Shown here piece by piece: positions 25,801 to 37,077 of a stretch of 63,614 bases of DNA. The first letter of the stretch is position 1; each line of letters begins with the position of its first letter. Both the position numbers and the translations under genes were made by a program. Below the pieces are notes generated by a model that saw only the letters and a list, made by a program, of their open reading frames with translations, did not search any database and was not told the origin of the DNA. The stretch covers positions 1 to 63,614 of the forward strand of contig JALEKO010000032.1 of assembly GCA_022769085.1 (NCBI GenBank), read 5' to 3'. The stretch is from Peptoniphilaceae bacterium (GTDB lineage Bacteria > Bacillota > Clostridia > Tissierellales > Peptoniphilaceae).

Positions 25801-28800
25801 TTATTAGGGGTTTTATTACATATAAAGATACAGTAACTATCGATTTTGATAAGCTTTTTGATAAAAAAATTTTTTTAATTTCAGGAGATACTGGATCTGG
25901 AAAAACAAGTATATTTGATGCAATAAGTTTTGCACTATATGGTAAAGTTGCAAGAAATATTTCTACAGATAGACTTAGAAGTGACTATTTGAATGAAAGC
26001 GATCCTTATACTTTCGTAAGTCTAGACTTTGAAGTTTCTGGTAATACATATAGAATAGAAAGAATTCCAAGGCAAGTTGCAAAAAAATCTAAACCTTATC
26101 AAGATATTTCTAATAGTGTAGTTCTTTATGATATAAGCGGTGAAATTAAGCTTATAAGTGAAAAAATTAATGAAACGGATGTTTATATAAAAAAAATAAT
26201 AGGTCTTGATGATAAGCAGTTTTCTAAAGTTATGCTTTTAGCACAGGGACAATTTCAAGAATTTTTATCAGCAAAATCAGCTGACAAAGCATCTCTTTTG
26301 GGAGATATTTTTAAAACTTATGAATATAAAAATTTTCAAGAAAAAATTAAAGATTATGCTAAAGATAGTTTAAAGGAAATGGACTATATAGATAAAGAAC
26401 TTGAAAATATCATAAGTTATGACAAAAAAATTGAAGAAAAAGTAAACAGAGATGACATATTAACTCATGATTTTGAAAACATTAAAGAAACTCTTGGTAT
26501 AGAAGAAAATAACTTTTATAAAATTTATGATGAAAAATCACAAAATTTAAAAGAAATAGAAAATAAAATTATAGAAGTTCAAAAAAATATAGAAAATTCA
26601 AAAGAAATAAATAAAAAAATAGACGTATTTAATGATATAGAAAAAGAATTAAAAATAATATTAAAAAATGAAAATAAATATTTAAACTATAAAGAAGATA
26701 TAAATCTTTCTGATAAAGCAAATTCTATTTCTTTTTATGAAAAAAGATTAAAAGATAACAAAATAGAAATAGAAAGTTTAAAAGAAATTTTAAGAATAGA
26801 AAAAGAAAATCTAAAACATTTAAAAGATAAATTTTTTATTTCAAAAGAAAGAACAAAATTATTAAATGATTTAGAAAAAGAAAAAGATATAGATAAAGAA
26901 AATTTAAAAGATGTAAAAGACTCTATAAAATCTTTGGAAAATTATTTAGATATTAAGAAAATATACTTTTCTGTAGAATCTTTTAGAAAAAAACTTTTAG
27001 AACTTAATTTAAAAAAAGATGGATTTTTTGAAAAAAAAGATGATTTAAGAGAAAATATAGACTTTAATAATGATTTTCTTACAAAACTTAATGATGATAA
27101 AAATGTACTTACCAAAAAAATATATGAACTTGAAAAAGAAATTATAACAAATGAAGAAGATTATAAAAAACTTGATGATATAGAAAAGTCCAAGAAAAAA
27201 TTAAATGACTTAGAAGTAAAAAAGGAAATAGCATTAGAAGATGAAAAAAAGGCAATTGTAAATGAAGATTTAATCTTTATTAATAAGTTCATAGATAGAT
27301 TAAATGATGAAGGTATTTGTCCTGTTTGCGGTAGTCATCATAGTAAAAAAGTTGAAAAATATCAAATTGAAACCTTTGATTTAGAAAAAATCAGAAAAAA
27401 ATTGTCAGACATTAAATCAAATATAGAATTACAAAATGAAAATTTAGAAAAAAATTTACAAGTTTTAAATACTATATATGATTTAGATAAATTATCTGAA
27501 AAAATTAAAGAAAAGAAAAAAGAAAAAGATAAATTAGTAGAGAAAGAAAAATCTATTGATAAAGATTTATCTTATGCAAAAAAGAAAAAAAATTATTTTA
27601 ATAAAGAATTAGAATATTTAAAAGATAAAATAAATAATACAGAAGAAGAAATTAAAATTTTAAATAAAAAAGTAGATCAATATCAAAATATTGAAAATTC
27701 CTATCTTAGTCAAAAAAATGATATGGAAAAATTAAATATAAATACTCTTTTAAAATCTAAAAAATTTATAGAAGATGAAATAAAAAGTAAAGAAGATAGT
27801 ATTTCTGAAATTAGAGAGATATATAAACAAAGTGAGATAGATAAAAATAATAAAGAAAAAGAAGTTGAAAATATAGAAAATAATTTAGAAAATTTGCTTA
27901 AAAAAAATAATCTTTATGATAAAGAGTTTAAAGAAAAAATTAATGAATATTTTACTTCTTTTGAAGAGTATAAAATTTATCTTAACAATTTAAAAAAAAA
28001 TATGGATAGAAAAGAAGAAATTGATAATTTTTTTGATAAACTTAAAGAATTAAAAACTAAAAGAAAAATTTATTTGTCTTACAAAGATAAAGAAAAAGTT
28101 GATATAGAAAAAATAGAAAACGAACTAGAAGATTTAAATACAAAAAAAGAAGAAATAAGCTTTAAGAAAAATGAATTTTACACTGATTTAAATATATTTA
28201 AAAAGACTTTAGAAAGAATAAATGAATTAGAAGAAAAATACAATTCTAATAGAAAAGAAAGTAATTCGCTTGCTAAATTATCCAAAGTTGCAAATGGATT
28301 ATTTGGTAAAATCAAAGGTAGGGAAAAGATTGATTTTGAAAGCTTTGTGCTTACTTTCTACTTTGATAAAGTTTTAAATCTTGCTAATATTAGGCTACTT
28401 GATATGACAGATGGACAATTTTCTATGATTAGAAATTCAAATACCGAAGATTTCAGAACAAAATCTGGACTAGATATAGAAATTTTAGATGCAAATACTG
28501 GAAAATTAAGGCCAGTATCAACTCTTTCAGGCGGAGAAAGCTTTTTAGCAAGTTTAAGTTTAGCTTTAGGTTTATCAGATGAGATAAGTATTGAAAATGG
28601 TGGTGTAAAAATAGATACTTTGTTTATTGATGAAGGATTTGGAACTCTATCAAAAGATTATTTAAGAAAGGTTATAAGCGCTATAGAAAAATTATCATAT
28701 GAAAATAAATTTATAGGTCTAATTAGTCATGTGGATGATTTAAAAGATGCTATTGATGCTAAAATTTTAGTAAGTTATGATTCAAGCAAGGGAAGTGAGG

Positions 28801-28817
28801 TGAAACTAATATTATGA
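25782..28817 (+). CDS. sbcC: Nuclease SbcC (Rad50 homologue)
   Basis: SMC-like ATPase partner of SbcD. N-terminal Walker A GDTGSGKTSIFD near residue 35, long coiled coils of Lys/Glu-rich sequence either side of a central zinc-hook CPVC near residue 515, then the ABC signature TLSGGESFLASL and Walker B LFIDEGFG near the C-terminus. Length (1011 aa) is normal. It starts inside sbcD and its stop overlaps the addB start (ATGA), showing tight translational coupling through the operon. Confidence 0.96.
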   Translation: MRPKKLIIRGFITYKDTVTIDFDKLFDKKIFLISGDTGSGKTSIFDAISFALYGKVARNISTDRLRSDYLNESDPYTFVSLDFEVSGNTYRIERIPRQVAKKSKPYQDISNSVVLYDISGEIKLISEKINETDVYIKKIIGLDDKQFSKVMLLAQGQFQEFLSAKSADKASLLGDIFKTYEYKNFQEKIKDYAKDSLKEMDYIDKELENIISYDKKIEEKVNRDDILTHDFENIKETLGIEENNFYKIYDEKSQNLKEIENKIIEVQKNIENSKEINKKIDVFNDIEKELKIILKNENKYLNYKEDINLSDKANSISFYEKRLKDNKIEIESLKEILRIEKENLKHLKDKFFISKERTKLLNDLEKEKDIDKENLKDVKDSIKSLENYLDIKKIYFSVESFRKKLLELNLKKDGFFEKKDDLRENIDFNNDFLTKLNDDKNVLTKKIYELEKEIITNEEDYKKLDDIEKSKKKLNDLEVKKEIALEDEKKAIVNEDLIFINKFIDRLNDEGICPVCGSHHSKKVEKYQIETFDLEKIRKKLSDIKSNIELQNENLEKNLQVLNTIYDLDKLSEKIKEKKKEKDKLVEKEKSIDKDLSYAKKKKNYFNKELEYLKDKINNTEEEIKILNKKVDQYQNIENSYLSQKNDMEKLNINTLLKSKKFIEDEIKSKEDSISEIREIYKQSEIDKNNKEKEVENIENNLENLLKKNNLYDKEFKEKINEYFTSFEEYKIYLNNLKKNMDRKEEIDNFFDKLKELKTKRKIYLSYKDKEKVDIEKIENELEDLNTKKEEISFKKNEFYTDLNIFKKTLERINELEEKYNSNRKESNSLAKLSKVANGLFGKIKGREKIDFESFVLTFYFDKVLNLANIRLLDMTDGQFSMIRNSNTEDFRTKSGLDIEILDANTGKLRPVSTLSGGESFLASLSLALGLSDEISIENGGVKIDTLFIDEGFGTLSKDYLRKVISAIEKLSYENKFIGLISHVDDLKDAIDAKILVSYDSSKGSEVKLIL

Positions 28818-31800
28818 TTAAAACAATTATTTCAAGATATCCAAAAGAAAATTCAAAATATATTTATAATTTAATAGAAGAAGATATAAAAAAACATAAA
28901 AAATCAATTTTAATAGTACCTGAACAATATACTTTGCAAAGTGATATTGATCTTATTGACTCAATTTCATTTAATACTGTAATGGATGTTAAAGTATTAA
29001 GTTTTTCTTCTTTCAAGTCTTTTGTAATAGATAGAGTTGGAAATCCTAATAGAAATTTTTTATCAAAAAATGCTAAAATTATTATAATTACAAACATACT
29101 GCAAGAAATCAACGATAAATTAACTATATTTTCAAATAAATCGGGGAATATTGATTTTGTAAATAGTATTGCATCTCTTATTTCATCTATTAAAGATAAT
29201 AATTTTGATGATGAGTTCTTTAAAAAAATTGAAGAAAGTGATGATGTTATTACAAAACTTAAATTTAAAGAAATAAAATTAATTTATGATGAATATCAGA
29301 AAGAAGTAAGTGAAACTTATCTAGATAATGAAGATAGTCTTTCTTATATAATAGATGTTTTAGAATCTAGTGATTTTTTAAAAGATTATAATTTTTATTT
29401 TGATAAATTTGATTTACTTTCAGATTTAAAATTATCTCTTGTAAATGTTCTTCTAAAAAGAGGAAATCTTGTAACTTTTTCAATAAATTTAGATAAAGAT
29501 TATCTTTATACTAATAAGTATTCTGATTTGGAATTTTTTGATAGTTCAATATATCTTTTTAACAAATTAAAGAAAATAGATAAAGTTAAAGAAGTATTTT
29601 TAGATGAAGAAAATATTCAAGGAGATGATATAAAACATTTAATAAAAAATTTTGAAAAATTCAACCCTAAGAAATATTTAAATAAAATTAAAAATATTCA
29701 CTTTTTAGAGTCATCTTCAACTAAAAGTGAAGTAGAAAATGTAGCGATTTTAATAAACAAACTTGTTAAGAAAGACAAAATTCGTTATAAAGATATAGGA
29801 ATTTATATTACAGATGAAAAAGAGTACTTAAATTAGATTACAAAAATTTTTAAAAGATATAATTTGCCTATATTTATAGATAAACAAAGAAAATTATCTG
29901 ATAATCATCTTATAAAGACTTTTCTTTCTATAATAAGGCTTTCAGTTTATAACTTTAAAGTTTCAGATTTAGTTTATTTACTAAGATCTGGAATATTTTC
30001 TTTGAATGATGATTTTGATGATAAAGCAATTATTTTACAAAATTATATAAAAAGAAGAAAAATTAAAGGTTCTATGTTTTTAGAAGATAAATATTTTATT
30101 TTTGATGAAGATTTTTATGAAAATTTATATAAAAACGACCCAAATAAAATTAATAAAATATCAAATAAAAAGAATGAATATAGAATAGTAAATGAATTAA
30201 GAGATGAAGTAATAAAACTTGTTAGCCCCATAATTGATTTGAAAAATAAAAAAGTGAAAGAAATTGTAACTAAAATTTATTCTGTAATGGAAAATATTAA
30301 TATAAAAAGAGGAATAAAAAATTATCAGATAATGCTTAATAATTCTGGAAGAAATGCTGATTACAAAGAAAATGAACAAGTTTGGGATAAATTTACGGTA
30401 ATACTAGAAGAACTTGTAGCAATTTCTGGAGAAAAAATTACTAATTTATCTAAAATTTATTCTTTAATTTACTCATCTTGTAAAGATATTGATATAGGAA
30501 TAATTCCTCCAACAAAAGATAATATTATTGTATGTGATTTTAAAAGAACAAGGATTGAAAATAGAGCCATAAATTTTATTTTAGGTCTTAATGACGTATT
30601 TTTTCCAAGTAAATCAGTTTCAAACCCAATTATAGGAAAGGAAAATATAGATACTTTAAGGTCTATGCAAATTGATCTTAAAATTTTTGATGAAGATTTA
30701 GAAGAAAGAGAAAAATTATATCTATATAAATTAATTACTATGTCAAAATCAATATATTTTTCATATTCTTTAAGCAAAAAAAATAATGAAGCTATAAATA
30801 GATCAATAGTTTTAAGTGGAATTATGAATATATTTTCTAATAAAGATGGTAATGTTCCAATAACTTATGGAAATAATTTTGATATTTCACTTAAAAAATA
30901 TTCTTTTGAACAAATTGAATTTATCGCTCTTGAATCTATTAAAAATATGATTAAAAATCAAAAAATTAGTGATAATGAAAAAGAAATAGCAAAAGCATTT
31001 ATACAATATAAAAAAGAAAAGAATGAAGATAATCTTATAAAAAAAGGACTCTTTTATAAAAATGATAAAAAAAATTTAAATATAAACTTATCAAGAAAAC
31101 TATATAGTAAAAATCACTTTAATGTTTCTGAAATAGAGGAATATTCTAAGTGTCCATATAAATATTTTGTAAGATATGGGTTAAAACCAAATTATGAAGA
31201 AAAATATGATATAGATAATCTTGAAGTTGGAACTATAGTACATAGAATTTTTGAAGAATTGTCTTCTTTTTTGAAAAATAAAGATATTGAAAATATTAAT
31301 AATTTAGAAATTAAAAATGTACTTAAAGAAGAGTTTAAAAATGTTGTAAAAGAAAACCTTGATGAAAATCGTAAAAATGATTTTAGAAATAAATTCATTT
31401 TAGAAAATGTATTTTATTCAACTCAAAGAGGTACAAATAAATTAATTAGCCAACTTAAAGATGGCGATTTTAAAATTTATACTACTGAAGAAGACTTTGG
31501 ATATGATGAAAACTCAAAATTTCCTAAAGTTTATGTTGATGAAGAAAATTATTTAAGAGGAAGAATAGATAGAATAGACAAAGCTAATTCATTTGTTAGG
31601 ATAATTGATTATAAAAGTGGAAATAAAGAGTTTAAAATTGCTGATCTTTCTTATGGGCTTGATTTACAGCTTTTAATTTATATGATTGCAGTAGAAAATG
31701 GAGATGAAAAATTAATACCATTAGGTTCTTTTTATATGCCGCTTAAAGATGAAATAGAAAGTTTAAAAGAATCTTATACAATTGAAAAAGTCGAAAAAGA

Positions 31801-32185
31801 GAATTCGAATAAATTTAGAATGAATGGTTTTATAGTTGAAAATAATGATGAAATTTTTAAAATTTTTGATAGAAAAAGTGATGATATAAAAAAATCACCA
31901 ATAGTAGATATAAAAAAATCATACCTACTTTCAAATAATGAACTTAAAAGTTTAGAAGATTTTGTAAAAAAACTTATAAGTGAAGATATAAAAAATATAA
32001 AAAATGGATTTATAAAACTTGCTCCTCTTAAATATTCAAGTGAAAGAGATGAATGTGGAAATTGTGATTTTAAAGGAATATGCAAATTTGATAAAACTTT
32101 AGATCAACTCAAGTTTAAAAATATAAACAAAAATATAAAACTTTCAGATATTTTAAATGATAGTGAGGAAAAAGATGGAATTTAG
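28814..32185 (+). pseudogene. addB: AddB helicase/nuclease subunit interrupted by an in-frame TAG
   Basis: AddB of the AddAB double-strand-break resection complex, which makes 3' ends for RecA at Chi sites. The frame is continuous over 1123 codons except for one TAG at 29834-29836 (codon 341). Sequence on both sides fits without gap: DEKEYLN, stop, ITKIFKRYNLPIFIDKQRK, with no frame change. Downstream the protein is complete, including nuclease motif IDYKSG and the iron-sulfur Cys (CPYKYF and CGNCDFKGIC). No convincing restart signal follows the stop. Either a recent nonsense mutation, readthrough or a base-call error. It overlaps sbcC upstream and addA downstream. Confidence 0.88.
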
Positions 32186-35100
32186 TAAAGAACAACTTCA
32201 GGCTATAAATACTTTAGATAAAAACATTATTGTTTCAGCCGCTGCTGGTTCTGGCAAAACAAGTGTCCTTGTAAATAGAATTATTAAACTTATAGTTGAA
32301 GATAAAAAAGATATTTTATCTTTTATAATAGTTACATTTACTAATAAAGCATCAGTTGAAATGAAAGATAGAATAAGAGGAGCACTTGAAAAAAAACTTA
32401 TAGAAAATACTTCAGATTATAAATTTATAAAAGATCAATTAAAAAAAATAAATCATTCTCATATTCAAACTTTTCACTCATTCTGTGCCGATATGCTTAG
32501 AGAAAATTTTTATTATATGGATAACATATCACCTAATTTTAAAATTTTAGAAAAAAATACAGCAACCATTCTAATGTCTGAAGTACTTGATAATTTATTT
32601 GATAAAGAATATGAAAAAATGGATGAAAATTTTAAAAATTTTCTTCGAAATTTTGCAAAAACAAAAGATGATAAAGATGCAAAAGATGTAATTTTAAAGA
32701 CATATCAAAAAATAACATCCCAAATAGATCCAATATCTTGGCTTGATAAAGCATGCAAAAATGATAATATTTTAGTCGAAATAAAAAAAATAATTATAGA
32801 AAAGTTAAATAATGTAACACAAAAAGCTAAAAAAAATTATAATTATAGCAAAGAACATTTAATGAGAGATAAGCTTATAGAATTAATAGAAAATGATTTT
32901 GAAAAAATAAGTAATTTAAAAAAAGAAAGCGAGAATGATTGGGATAAATTTTCTATTGAAGTAAACGAAATAAAGTTTGGAACAATACGCCAAAGCCGTA
33001 ATGATGATAAAATTGATTACAACTATATTAAAGATTTAAGAGATAATTATAAAGAAGAAATAAAAAGTATATCAAATTTTGTAGTAAATACAAACTCTAC
33101 TATTTTTGAAGAATTTTCTAAAAAAGAAAAAGAACTTTTATTTGAAATAAATTATTTGGTAAAAGAATTTATTAAAACTTATAAAAGTTATAAAATAGAG
33201 AGGAATTCTCTAGATTTTTCTGATTTAGAACATGAATTTATAAATCTCATAGAAAAAGATGAAGTAAGAGATAAATTAAAAGAAAAATTCAAGTATATAT
33301 TTTTTGATGAATATCAAGATTCAAATGAAATTCAAAATTATATCATAGAAAAACTTAAAGGAAAAAATAATTTATTTTTTGTTGGAGATGTAAAACAGTC
33401 AATTTATGCTTTTAGAAATGCTAAACCTAAACTTTTTTTAAAAAAGCTTGATGATTATAGTAAAGATAATGATTCTATAAGAATAGATTTAAATAAAAAT
33501 TATAGGTCACAAAAAGATATACTTGATTTTGTAAATTTTATTTTTGATAAACTTATGACAAAGGAAAATTCAGACATAGATTATAAAGAAGGTGGACATA
33601 GATTAAATTTTAAAAAAAATAATAAAGCAAATCATAAAAGAGTAAATATTAAAGTTATAGATGAAAAAGTTAAAGAAGAAGATTATCTTGTTGATTTGAT
33701 ATGGAAAATCAAAGACTTAGGGTATGACTTTAAAGATATTGCAATTTTGCTTAGAAGTGGTTCTAAATCATATCTTTTTGAACAAGCTTTTAAAAAAGCA
33801 GAAATCCCCTTTTTTAATGATATTAGTAATGTAACACTAAATGCTATAGAAGTAAACTTTTTTATAAATTTATTAAAATATATAGTAAATCCAAAAGATG
33901 ATATAACTTTACTTTCAATACTTAGATCGGAAATTTTTGGATTTAGCGAAGATGATTTAGTAAAAATTAGAATTAATTTAGGTGGAGTATCATTTGTTGA
34001 TGCATTTAATTTATACGAAACTTCTAAAAATTATGATAAAGGTTTAATCTGTAAAATAAAAAATTTTAAAACTATTTTTTCTGACCTTTCAAAAAAACTT
34101 TCTATTATGAATTTGTATGATTTTGGAAATTATTTATTTGAAAATACTGGCTTTTATGAATTTCTTCTTTCTCGTGATAGAGCAGAAGATAGAATAAACA
34201 ATGTTTATGGATTTATAGATTTAATGGATGATTATGATAAAAATAATGATAATGGCCTTTTTGGATTTATAAATTATATAGATATGCTTTCAAAAAATAA
34301 ATCTGAAGAAATGAATATATCTAGAAATTTATCAGAAAGTGAAAATTTAGTAAGAATAATGACAATTCATAAATCTAAAGGTCTAGAATTTCCAGTAGTT
34401 ATAATAGCAGAAAGTTCTAAAGGGTTTAATACTAATCATACAAAGCAATCTATTGTTTTTGATGATGAACTTGGAATAGGAATTAATAATAACGATTATG
34501 AAAATAAAGTTCGTTTTCCGTCAATAAGAAAAAAACTTATAAATGAAAAAATAACTATAGAAAACAAGAAAGAAGAGATGAGAATTCTTTATGTAGCAAT
34601 GACAAGAGCCGAGAAAGAACTTTTTATAATAGGAAATATGAAAATAGAAAAAATAGAAGATAGGCTTAAAAAAAAGAATAACCTTTTAGATATGAATTCA
34701 TATATGGATTGGATTCTTTCTATATTATCTAATGAAGTTATTTCAAATAAAATATTTAAAGATACTTTTGAAAATAATTTAACAAATATTGCAGAAGTTG
34801 AAGTTATAACAGAAAGTACTTTAATAAATAAATTTGAAAACGTAGATATTAGTGAATTTTTTGAAAAAAATGATGTGAACCATGAAATTATAGAAAAGTT
34901 TAAAGAAATATATGATAAAACCTACCCTTATAAATCTGATACAGAAGAGATGATAAAAAGGTCTGTTACAGAAGTAAGTAAAAATTTTGATAAGTCAAAT
35001 TTAGGATATGTACCATTTAAAAATGATGATACCAATTATACAAATTTTAGAAAACCTAATTTTTTAGAAGAAAAGAAAATTTATAATCCTGTAGAAAAGG

Positions 35101-35543
35101 GAACTTTAATTCATAAAGTATTTCAAGTTCTCGATATAAAAGATTACGATTTGATTTCCTTAAGAGTCGAGATAGAAAAGTTTGTTGAAAAAAAATTTTT
35201 TAAAGACGACGTATTTGAAATTATTGATTTAGAAAAAATTTTAGATTTCTTTAAAAATCCAATTATTAAAAAGTTAAAAAAAGATTCAATTAATATAAGA
35301 AAAGAAGAATCATTTCTTATGAAATATGAGGACATATACCTAAATGGGCAAATTGACTTAATGTTTGAACTTAAAGAAGAAATAATTCTTTTAGATTTTA
35401 AAACCGATTCAATAAAAAGATCTAATTTTTACAATAAACAGCTTGAAATTTATAAAAAAGCTATAGAAGAATCTTTAGATAAAAAAGTAAGTAAAACATT
35501 TATTTATTGGTATAACTTCAAGGAGCTTGAAGAAATCAATTGA
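32175..35543 (+). CDS. addA: AddA helicase-nuclease subunit
   Basis: UvrD-like helicase and nuclease of AddAB. Walker A AAAGSGKTSVLVNRI lies near residue 20, HSFCADMLRE follows, Walker B FFDEYQDS near 375, GDVKQSIYAFR near 405, and the C-terminal RecB-type nuclease motif LLDFKTDS near 1075. Length is 1122 aa, within family range. Start ATG 32175 has GAGG at 32164-32168; the 32157 in-frame start lacks one. AddA is intact but depends on AddB, whose gene is interrupted here. Confidence 0.96.
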   Translation: MEFSKEQLQAINTLDKNIIVSAAAGSGKTSVLVNRIIKLIVEDKKDILSFIIVTFTNKASVEMKDRIRGALEKKLIENTSDYKFIKDQLKKINHSHIQTFHSFCADMLRENFYYMDNISPNFKILEKNTATILMSEVLDNLFDKEYEKMDENFKNFLRNFAKTKDDKDAKDVILKTYQKITSQIDPISWLDKACKNDNILVEIKKIIIEKLNNVTQKAKKNYNYSKEHLMRDKLIELIENDFEKISNLKKESENDWDKFSIEVNEIKFGTIRQSRNDDKIDYNYIKDLRDNYKEEIKSISNFVVNTNSTIFEEFSKKEKELLFEINYLVKEFIKTYKSYKIERNSLDFSDLEHEFINLIEKDEVRDKLKEKFKYIFFDEYQDSNEIQNYIIEKLKGKNNLFFVGDVKQSIYAFRNAKPKLFLKKLDDYSKDNDSIRIDLNKNYRSQKDILDFVNFIFDKLMTKENSDIDYKEGGHRLNFKKNNKANHKRVNIKVIDEKVKEEDYLVDLIWKIKDLGYDFKDIAILLRSGSKSYLFEQAFKKAEIPFFNDISNVTLNAIEVNFFINLLKYIVNPKDDITLLSILRSEIFGFSEDDLVKIRINLGGVSFVDAFNLYETSKNYDKGLICKIKNFKTIFSDLSKKLSIMNLYDFGNYLFENTGFYEFLLSRDRAEDRINNVYGFIDLMDDYDKNNDNGLFGFINYIDMLSKNKSEEMNISRNLSESENLVRIMTIHKSKGLEFPVVIIAESSKGFNTNHTKQSIVFDDELGIGINNNDYENKVRFPSIRKKLINEKITIENKKEEMRILYVAMTRAEKELFIIGNMKIEKIEDRLKKKNNLLDMNSYMDWILSILSNEVISNKIFKDTFENNLTNIAEVEVITESTLINKFENVDISEFFEKNDVNHEIIEKFKEIYDKTYPYKSDTEEMIKRSVTEVSKNFDKSNLGYVPFKNDDTNYTNFRKPNFLEEKKIYNPVEKGTLIHKVFQVLDIKDYDLISLRVEIEKFVEKKFFKDDVFEIIDLEKILDFFKNPIIKKLKKDSINIRKEESFLMKYEDIYLNGQIDLMFELKEEIILLDFKTDSIKRSNFYNKQLEIYKKAIEESLDKKVSKTFIYWYNFKELEEIN

Positions 35544-35563
35544 AAAATAAAATAGACTTCTAA

Positions 35564-35600
35564 ATTGATATATGATATCATAATGATAATATATATCAAT
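35564..35600 (+). promoter_or_regulatory. Promoter overlapped by an inverted repeat (possible operator)
   Basis: TTGATA (35565-35570), 16 bases, TAATAT (35587-35592). The same stretch is a perfect inverted repeat: ATTGATATAT (35564-35573) and ATATATCAAT (35591-35600), 17 bases apart. Repeat arms covering both promoter boxes suggest a repressor site for the methyltransferase gene (inference); palindromes of A and T also arise by chance here. Confidence 0.45.
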
Positions 35601-35611
35601 TGGAGGATTCT

Positions 35612-36220
35612 ATGCTAAAAAATTTTTTGAAAATGTGGTAAAACCAAAAGATAATTTTTCTGGATTTTTAATGGTAAAATGTATGAATTTTGGTCATGAA
35701 AAATTATCTAAATGGGCAAGATCATTTTTAAAAATTAATAAAAATTATGTCATTTTAGATTTAGGCTGTGGTGGTGGTCGTAATGTTAAATATTTTTTAA
35801 CAAAAGCAAATAAAGTTTATGGAATGGACTATTCAAAAACAAGTGTAGAAATTTCAAAAAATTTAAATAAGAAAGCTATAAAAGAAAATAGATGCGAAAT
35901 TATAGAGGGGAATGTAAAAAATATTCCTTTTAAAGATAAAACTGTAAATATAATTACTGCCTTTTGAAACAATTTATTTTTGGGAAAATATAGAAGAGTG
36001 TTTTAAAGAAATATATCGAGTTTTAGATTTTGGCGGGTTATTTTTAATTTGTAATGAAGGTGCATTTATAGAAGATAAGAATATAAAAAAATGGACTGAT
36101 ATATTAAATTTTAAAGTATATTCACCAGAATATATAAAAAATTTATTGGAAGAAATAGGCTTTGTATGTGAATATCATTTAGATAAAAAAAGACATATAG
36201 TATTCTTATCTAAAAAATAA
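35612..36220 (+). pseudogene. SAM-dependent methyltransferase, broken by two frameshifts
   Basis: Class I methyltransferase: ILDLGCGGGRNVKYFL is the SAM-binding motif I. The gene starts at ATG 35612 with GGAGG, but the frame is lost in the T6 run near 35625 (one T too few: MLKNFF, then ENVVKPKDNF in another frame). It is lost again near 35965, where one T too many turns TTT GAA into TTT TGA. Removing both errors restores one 203-codon frame through ETIYFWENIEECFKEIYRVL to the stop at 36218. The two shifts cancel. Both lie in T runs, so sequencing error is possible. Confidence 0.8.
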
Positions 36221-36277
36221 GAATAATTCTTTACATTAATTTAAAAATATTTTTTATTTGTATTTCTGAAATATACC

Positions 36278-36317
36278 AAATGTTTAATATTGAATTTTTT
36301 CTTAATATTAAACATTT
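36278..36317. repeat. Perfect 14-base inverted repeat
   Basis: AAATGTTTAATATT (36278-36291) and its exact complement AATATTAAACATTT (36304-36317) around a 12-base T-rich loop, 58 bases after the broken methyltransferase. It could be that gene's terminator or a regulator site. Confidence 0.55.
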
Positions 36318-36520
36318 ATTATATTAACACAATCTATATATATTTTAACTATAAAAAAATGATGAAATTTATATAGAAAATTATAAAGTTAGCATTATTA
36401 TGGTAAGCAATTTAAAAAATATCCATAACTTACTTAAAAGTTTCAAAGTAATAAATTTGATATGATTTTAGATTATTATCAAAATTAAAATTATAAATTT
36501 ATAATATTAATTTTTCTGTA

Positions 36521-36553
36521 AAAACGATAGAATTATAAGCTCTATCGTTTTTT
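36521..36553 (+). terminator. Orphan terminator
   Basis: AAAACGATAGA (36521-36531) pairs with TCTATCGTTTT (36541-36551), then more T. It lies 300 bases after the last gene with no gene before it, so it may end a non-coding or lost transcript. Confidence 0.8.
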
Positions 36554-36922
36554 AATTTTATGTTTTTAATCTTTTCAAAAAAAGCTATTTTATTATGCTA
36601 TTAAAAACTATTTTTTAAGTAATAATTTTTATAAAATATTAAGTTAAAATTTAAATTAATAAATAATTTTATTATATAAATAAAATATTTAAAATTTTAA
36701 TATAGAGATAAAAAAATTAACGAAATATGTTTAATTATAAAATAAATTTCTAAAAAATTATTTTATGCAATTATTAATAATAAATAATTAATAAATATAA
36801 ATATAATTTATATTTATATTTTCGTTAATAAGAAATATATATTATAATAAGATTTTTTATGAATATAAAATTAATAAATATGTAAAAATATTTAGTTTGT
36901 TAAAATAAAATTATAAAAATAT

Positions 36923-36951
36923 TTGACAAATAAATAAAATAGAAGTAATAT
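36923..36951 (+). promoter_or_regulatory. Promoter of the MFS gene
   Basis: TTGACA (36923-36928), 17 bases, TAATAT (36946-36951), giving a leader of about 120 bases before the MFS start. Confidence 0.65.
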
Positions 36952-36994
36952 AAAAATGATATTTATATTAAATGTCAGTTGTCAAGTTACATAT

Positions 36995-37016
36995 AAAAAC
37001 TAAATATATAGTTTTT
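36995..37016. repeat. Palindrome in the MFS leader
   Basis: AAAAACTA and TAGTTTTT arms (8 bases each) around AATATA. It lies between promoter and gene and may form a weak hairpin or operator. Confidence 0.4.
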
Positions 37017-37077
37017 AAAGTTTATGAGTATATGAATATATTTCTATCTACCTATTTTTAAAATTTGAGGAAAAATT

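Larger units (their letters stand above)
36221..37077. other. 857-base AT-rich gap without a recognised gene
   Basis: No convincing coding frame. It holds an inverted repeat (36278-36317), an orphan terminator (36521-36553), a promoter (36923-36951) and a short palindrome (36995-37016) before the MFS gene. One open stretch of about 36 codons ends near 36463, without ribosome site or recognisable family. Confidence 0.6.

Noticed and set aside
29864-32185. Separate downstream AddB gene starting at TTG 29864
   Set aside because: Same frame as the upstream part with contiguous family sequence and no ribosome site; treated as one interrupted gene.
36320-36470. Short open stretch of about 36 codons in the gap before the MFS gene
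   Set aside because: No start with ribosome site and no recognisable family; such frames are expected by chance.
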